The notes under the pieces were generated by a model. The model had not been told where the DNA came from. It worked only from the letters and a program-made list of their open reading frames with translations, and searched no databases. Below, piece after piece: positions 60,328 to 64,000 of a stretch of DNA of 64,000 bases (its first letter is position 1; every line of letters starts with the position of its first letter). The stretch comes from Thiobacillus denitrificans. GTDB lineage: Bacteria; Pseudomonadota; Gammaproteobacteria; Burkholderiales; Thiobacillaceae. A program made the position numbers and the translations under genes. The stretch covers positions 1 through 64,000 of the forward strand of contig DYIY01000003.1 in assembly GCA_020723405.1 (NCBI GenBank), in the 5' to 3' direction.

Positions 60328-61251
60328 ATGACCTCTCCTGAGCCTCCCTCGGCCCCCTCCGCCAACGGCCCCCTCTCCACCCCCATTGCCGCCTTCCTGG
60401 CCCACCTGGCCGCCCGCCGCTACAGCCCGGCCACCGTGGCCACCTACGCCTTCGACCTGCGCCATCTTCTGGAGCGGGTGGGCGAAGCGGCGCCCGACAG
60501 CCTCACCGCCCATCACGTCCGCCGGGCCCTGGCCGGCCTCCACGGCCAGGGACTCAAGGCCAAGACCCTGGCCCGCACCCTGTCCGCCTGGCGGGGCTTC
60601 TTCCACTACCTGGCCCGCCAGGGGCAGGTCCAGGCCAACCCCTGCCTGGGCCTGCGTCCCCCCAAGGGCGAGAAGAAACTGCCCAACGCCCTGTCGGTGG
60701 ACGCCATGGCCCGCCTGCTGGCGCCTCCCGCCGCTGACGACGTCTGGGCCATCCGCGACCTGGCCATGTTCGAACTCATGTATTCCTCCGGCCTGCGCCG
60801 GGCGGAACTCATCGGCCTGGAGCGGGACGGGGTGGACCGGGAGGGGGCGGAAGTGAAGGTCACCGGCAAGGGCTCCAAGACCCGGGTGGTGCCCGTGGGC
60901 CGCCAGGCCCTGGCGGCCCTGGATCGCTGGCTGGCGGTGCGCGACGCCCTGGCCGCCCCGGACGAGACCGCCCTGTTCCTGGGGGTGCGGGGCCGGCGCA
61001 TCGGCCCGGCGGTGCTGACCCGGGCCCTCAAGGACCTGGCCCGCCGCCAGGACGTGCAGGCCCGGGTCCATCCCCACGCCCTGCGCCACGCCTTCGCCAG
61101 CCACGTGCTGCAATCCTCCGGTGACCTGCGGGCGGTCCAGGAGATGCTGGGCCACGCCAGCCTGTCCACCACCCAGGTCTATACCCACCTGGATTTCCAG
61201 CACCTGGCCCAGGTCTATGACCAGGCCCATCCCAGGGCGAAGAAGAAATAG
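60328..61251 (+). CDS. xerC: Tyrosine recombinase XerC
   Basis: A 307-residue site-specific recombinase that resolves chromosome dimers at dif with XerD. The catalytic residues can be placed at Arg157 (SSGLRRAEL), Lys181 (TGKGSKTR), His250 and Arg253 (HPHALRH), His276 (LGHASLSTTQ) and Tyr285. The N-terminal SAM-like core-binding domain spans about residues 17-100. Start taken at ATG 60328, which suits the family length. An open frame continues 51 bases upstream. Confidence 0.95.
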   Translation: MTSPEPPSAPSANGPLSTPIAAFLAHLAARRYSPATVATYAFDLRHLLERVGEAAPDSLTAHHVRRALAGLHGQGLKAKTLARTLSAWRGFFHYLARQGQVQANPCLGLRPPKGEKKLPNALSVDAMARLLAPPAADDVWAIRDLAMFELMYSSGLRRAELIGLERDGVDREGAEVKVTGKGSKTRVVPVGRQALAALDRWLAVRDALAAPDETALFLGVRGRRIGPAVLTRALKDLARRQDVQARVHPHALRHAFASHVLQSSGDLRAVQEMLGHASLSTTQVYTHLDFQHLAQVYDQAHPRAKKK

Positions 61252-61371
61252 GTCGGCCATACTGAACGGCTGTTGGCCGCAGTTAACGGGGTGGGGTGGA
61301 GTGGGGTGGGCTCTTCCCGCCGGGATTGCGTAAGGTTGGGGCATTGGCCAGGGGCGCTCGGCGCCGCGTTC

Positions 61372-61395
61372 CTTTCTTTGCTGGTGCAAAGAAAG
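61372..61395. repeat. CTTTCTTTGC palindrome
   Basis: CTTTCTTTGC and GCAAAGAAAG are perfect 10-base arms with a TGGT loop. No T-run follows. Sequences of this kind are scattered in many proteobacterial genomes as intergenic repeats; this is from general knowledge. Confidence 0.7.
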
Positions 61396-61478
61396 TGCGC
61401 CCCACGTCGTCGCCCTTCGGGTTCCCTCGCCTGGAGGAAGGGCTGGGGCAGCTGCGTAACTTGCGCTGGCTTCCAGTT

Positions 61479-61550
61479 GATGCGGTTCGCTGCGCTCACC
61501 ACATCCTACGGTGGGGACTGGACAGGATGTGGTGAGGTACGAACCGCATC
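61479..61550. repeat. Two-step long inverted repeat
   Basis: GATGCGGTTCG (61479) pairs with CGAACCGCATC (61540), and inside it TCACCACATCCT (61496) pairs with AGGATGTGGTGA (61524), around a 16-base loop and with small bulges (CTGCGC and GGTA). The 72-base element could form one long hairpin or be a REP-like or miniature mobile element. Confidence 0.75.
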
Positions 61551-61697
61551 GTGTTTGTGAGTGAGTGCCTCCTGCCGAGCACAATGCCCTCTGCCGATGC
61601 CGGGCGCATCCCGGCCAACGCCAGGGCCCAGGGTCGCCGCCAGGACGGGACGGGCGTTGCCTGGATACCGACGAACACCTGCCTGACCGTCCAATGG

Positions 61698-61726
61698 AAA
61701 AGGGGCGCTGTGACCAGCGCCCCTTT
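61698..61726 (-). terminator. Rho-independent terminator of dksA
   Basis: The perfect stem GGGGCGCTG / CAGCGCCCC with a four-base loop is flanked by AAAA and TTT, so it can act in both directions. On the minus strand the T-run reads TTTTCC and lies about 60 bases after the dksA stop. Confidence 0.85.
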
Positions 61727-61788
61727 CGTCGCAACCCCCGTTCTGAACCGGCTGCCCCGGGTGGTCTTTCGCCAGGGGTCCGTCAAGC

Positions 61789-62673
61789 TCAGTCGGCGTA
61801 GAGTTTTTCCAGCCGCTCGTGCTTTTCCTGGGCCTCGATGGACAGCTCCGCAGTGGGCCGGGCCAGCAGGCGGGGGATGCCGATGGGATCGCCGGTTTCC
61901 AGGCAGTAGCCGTAGGCACCTTCCTCGATGCGGGCCAGGGAGGCGTTGATCTTCTTCAGGAGCTTGCGCTCCCGGTCCCGGACCCGCTGTTCCAGCAGAT
62001 TCTCTTCTTCCACGGTGGCCCGGTCGTTGGGGTCGGCGAAGACCTCGTTTTCCTTGAGGTGTTCGCCGGTTTCCCGGGCGTTCTCCAGGATTTCATCGCG
62101 CATGGCTTCCAGCTTGGCCTTGAAGAAGGCCAGTTGGGCTTCGTTCATGTAGTCCTTGTCGGACATGGCCAGAACGTCGGTCTCGCTGAGGAGGTTGCCG
62201 GGAGCTTTCTTGGGTGCCGCCTTGGCGGGTTTGCTGGCGGTGACTTTGGTTTCAGTGGCTTTCATGGCTTTCACGGGGGGTGAGGAGGCCGCCGGCTTGG
62301 CCTGGGGCGCGGGTTTCGCGGGGGCCGGGGCGGCTTTTTTCACGGCCGCCTTCGCGGGAGCGGCGGCGGGCTTGGCAACGGGTTTCGGGGCGGCGGCCTT
62401 GCTTGCCGGAGCAGGCTTGGCGGCCGGGGTCTTGGTGCTTGTAACGGGTTTCTTCGCGTCTTTCTTGAGGGGCGCGGCGGCCGGTTTCGCAGCTTTCGCT
62501 GGAGCAGCCTTGGCGGGCGACGGCTTCACCGCCACGGCCTTGACGGGCTTGGCGGCGGGCTTGGCCACCGCTTTGGCGGGGGCGGCCTTGGTGGCTGCCT
62601 TCGCCGGGGCGGCGGGCTTATTGGCGCTGCTCGTTACGGTCTTGCTTGCCGGTTTCTTGGCTGCTGTTGCCAC
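61789..62673 (-). CDS. dksA: RNA polymerase-binding factor DksA with Lys/Ala/Pro-rich N-terminal tail
   Basis: A 294-residue protein. Residues from about 160 onward are DksA: YMNEAQLAFFKAKL, the coiled-coil tip DPNDRAT (Asp214, Asp217, Ala219) that reaches the RNA polymerase active site, and YGYCLETGDPIGIPRLLARPTAELSIEAQEKHE. Only one of the four zinc cysteines remains (Cys257); this reduced form is usual in alpha- and some betaproteobacterial DksA. The first 155 residues are a low-complexity AKP-rich tail like histone H1, absent from E. coli DksA (151 residues). The start is GTG with GAGGA seven bases upstream. Confidence 0.94.
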   Translation of the reverse strand: MATAAKKPASKTVTSSANKPAAPAKAATKAAPAKAVAKPAAKPVKAVAVKPSPAKAAPAKAAKPAAAPLKKDAKKPVTSTKTPAAKPAPASKAAAPKPVAKPAAAPAKAAVKKAAPAPAKPAPQAKPAASSPPVKAMKATETKVTASKPAKAAPKKAPGNLLSETDVLAMSDKDYMNEAQLAFFKAKLEAMRDEILENARETGEHLKENEVFADPNDRATVEEENLLEQRVRDRERKLLKKINASLARIEEGAYGYCLETGDPIGIPRLLARPTAELSIEAQEKHERLEKLYAD

Positions 62674-62721
62674 GATCGCTTCCTCCGTCGGTGAGACTGC
62701 GAGCGAAAAATTAGCGGCGGA

Positions 62722-63810
62722 TTATGCCACGTTCGCGCCGGGGTAAAGCCCCAAGGGGTCGTCGGGGTCGATGCCGTCCATGAAGGGCTTGCTCCGCACC
62801 GAATGGGTGACCTGATACATGCAGCCCATCCAGTTGCCGATGACGGCCTCGGCGGTGTCGTGCCAAGTGTTGTCCAAGTTGGGCGCCACCAGGTCTTCCG
62901 GAAACTCCGGAGCGGGTTCTCCTCGGGCGAGGGCGGCCTTCAACCGCGCTTCCCATTCCTTAAGGATAGCCTGCTCGTGGGGCCGCAGGTAGTTGTCCGG
63001 GAAGGGCGGCCAGTGGGACAGCATGCCCTGGGCGGCCAGCAGGGCATCCCGCTTGTATTCCTTGAGCAGGGAGATGGTGTCGTATTCGGGATGGCCCTGG
63101 AAGAACACCATGCGCAGTCCGTCGTGGCTGGTGGCCAGATGCACGCCCACCTCGTCGCTTTCCGCCAGGACCCGCAGTCCCGCCGCCTCGAACTGGGCCC
63201 GGGACACGTCGTTCCAGCGGGAATGGGGCACGTCGAAACGGGTGTTCACGTCGGCCACCAGGGGGTGGCGCTTGTCCAGGACCCGGTGGGAGAACACGCC
63301 CCAGCGCTTGGTCTCCTGGCGCACCCGGTGCTGGCCATGGCGGAAGTGCAGCACGGCGTGGGTGGCCAGGCAGGAGAGGAGGGTGGTGGTGACGTTCTCC
63401 CAGGCCCAGTCGATGACTTCGCCGAGGGGCGCCCAGAAGGGCTCCTTGGACAGGTCCTCGCCGGTGACGTTGGCGCCGGTGATGATGAGGGCGTCCAGGC
63501 CTTCGGTGCGGATCCTGTCGAAGGGCTCGTAATAGCGGGCGATGTGTTCCCGGGCCTTGTCGCCCCGGGGCAGGGCGTCCAGGGTGAAGGGGTGCACGTA
63601 GAACTGGGCGATGGGGTTGCTCTCGCCCACCAGGCGGAAGAACTGCCGTTCGGTGGCCTCCAGGGCCGCGTCCGGCATCATGTTGAGCAGGCCCACGTGC
63701 AACTCCCGGATGTCCTGGCGGGCGGCCCGTTCCTCGGGTAGGACGATGGTGGTGCCGGCTTCCTTGAGCCGTTGCAGGGAGGGCAGGTCGTTGTGGGCGA
63801 CGATGGGCAT
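62722..63810 (-). CDS. metA: Homoserine O-succinyltransferase (MetA)
   Basis: A 362-residue enzyme activating homoserine for methionine synthesis. The catalytic Cys is Cys147 (TTTLLSCLATHAVLHF) and the His/Glu pair lies in FFQGHPEYDTISLL. The N-terminal LLNMMPDAALEATERQFFRL is characteristic. It is longer than the E. coli enzyme (309), with extra sequence at the C-terminal end after the KEWEARL helix. Specificity for succinyl or acetyl donor is not settled by sequence alone. Confidence 0.93.
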   Translation of the reverse strand: MPIVAHNDLPSLQRLKEAGTTIVLPEERAARQDIRELHVGLLNMMPDAALEATERQFFRLVGESNPIAQFYVHPFTLDALPRGDKAREHIARYYEPFDRIRTEGLDALIITGANVTGEDLSKEPFWAPLGEVIDWAWENVTTTLLSCLATHAVLHFRHGQHRVRQETKRWGVFSHRVLDKRHPLVADVNTRFDVPHSRWNDVSRAQFEAAGLRVLAESDEVGVHLATSHDGLRMVFFQGHPEYDTISLLKEYKRDALLAAQGMLSHWPPFPDNYLRPHEQAILKEWEARLKAALARGEPAPEFPEDLVAPNLDNTWHDTAEAVIGNWMGCMYQVTHSVRSKPFMDGIDPDDPLGLYPGANVA

Positions 63811-63821
63811 GGGGACCTCCG

Positions 63822-64000
63822 TCAGGGTTTCCTGGCGATGGCGGCTTCCACCAGGGCGAGGAAATCCGCTTCGTTCTTCACCTGGGCCACTTCCCGGGAG
63901 GTGACCGTGTAGCCGTGGGGCCCGGCGATGGCCTCGTAGCGGGGCACCCGGGAATGGAACAAGCGGGGGAAGACCCAGCGGGTGAAGTCGTTGGGCTCCA
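63822..64000 (-). CDS. Partial gene, C-terminal 58 residues, unidentified
   Basis: An open frame enters from the right edge and stops at 63822-63824, eleven bases before the metA start region. The visible end reads WVFPRLFHSRVPRYEAIAGP and ends with VKNEADFLALVEAAIARKP. I do not recognise the family. The close spacing and same strand suggest it is in one operon with metA. Confidence 0.6.
   Translation of the reverse strand, partial: EPNDFTRWVFPRLFHSRVPRYEAIAGPHGYTVTSREVAQVKNEADFLALVEAAIARKP

Larger units (their letters stand above)
61252..61697. other. Non-coding stretch with two inverted-repeat elements
   Basis: The stretch after xerC holds no gene I can support. It contains two dyads annotated separately (61372-61395 and 61479-61550), which look like dispersed intergenic repeats. 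The terminator of dksA closes it on the right. Confidence 0.7.

Overview
The window looks like chromosome of a high-GC betaproteobacterium. The reasons are an S-adenosylhomocysteine (SAH) riboswitch in front of ahcY, a sigma-54 promoter in front of a type IV pilin gene, an alpha/beta-type DksA with a reduced zinc site, MetA, and the dapF / DUF484 / xerC order. A soluble HoxFUYH NAD-reducing hydrogenase suggests a facultative hydrogen user or fermenter. The sequence does not fix the genus. No rRNA, tRNA, CRISPR array or intact insertion sequence was found.

Layout. 0-2 kb: heptamer repeats, yggX, ubiE and an HDOD protein. 2-7.8 kb: the hydrogenase operon hoxF-U-Y-H-W (minus strand), with G/C-rich palindromic repeats packed into three of its junctions. 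7.9-12 kb: priA with a DnaA-box cluster upstream, then dacB. 12-15.2 kb: tviC and tviB (UDP-GlcNAc to UDP-GalNAcA) and a secreted trypsin-like protease.

15.6-39.6 kb is a surface-glycan island built as two divergent operons. The minus-strand operon (28.4 to 15.6 kb) starts with a UDP-diacetamido-uronic acid set (wbpB, wbpD and a frameshifted wbpE). It continues with a CDP-sugar set (rfbF, rfbG, RmlC-like epimerase, C-methyltransferase, DegT aminotransferase, methyltransferase, formyltransferase), then WbqC-like and CmcI-like proteins, a flippase and a GT2. The plus-strand operon (28.9 to 39.6 kb) has a sulfotransferase, a polysaccharide deacetylase, four glycosyltransferases and the initiation trio epimerase/reductase-WbpL-WbpM. 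It is followed by a PglL/Wzy-type membrane ligase next to a type IV pilin. Together these could make, flip and transfer a modified glycan, possibly onto pilin. Part of the island (about 15.6-34 kb) is visibly poorer in GC than its flanks.

42-64 kb is mostly housekeeping: an AddA/RecB-like helicase-nuclease, a FixJ-type regulator, a CBS protein with an NhaD/ArsB-type transporter, a VapBC-like toxin-antitoxin pair, the SAM cycle (ahcY with its riboswitch, metK with a leader that can hide its own ribosome binding site), an HD-GYP protein, two lipid A acyltransferases, a small phospholipid set, dapF, DUF484, xerC, dksA with a histone-H1-like tail, and metA.

The strongest leads are the predicted C-methylated, N-formylated CDP-amino-sugar pathway, the structured metK leader, the paired repeats inside the hox operon, and the DnaA-box cluster beside priA.
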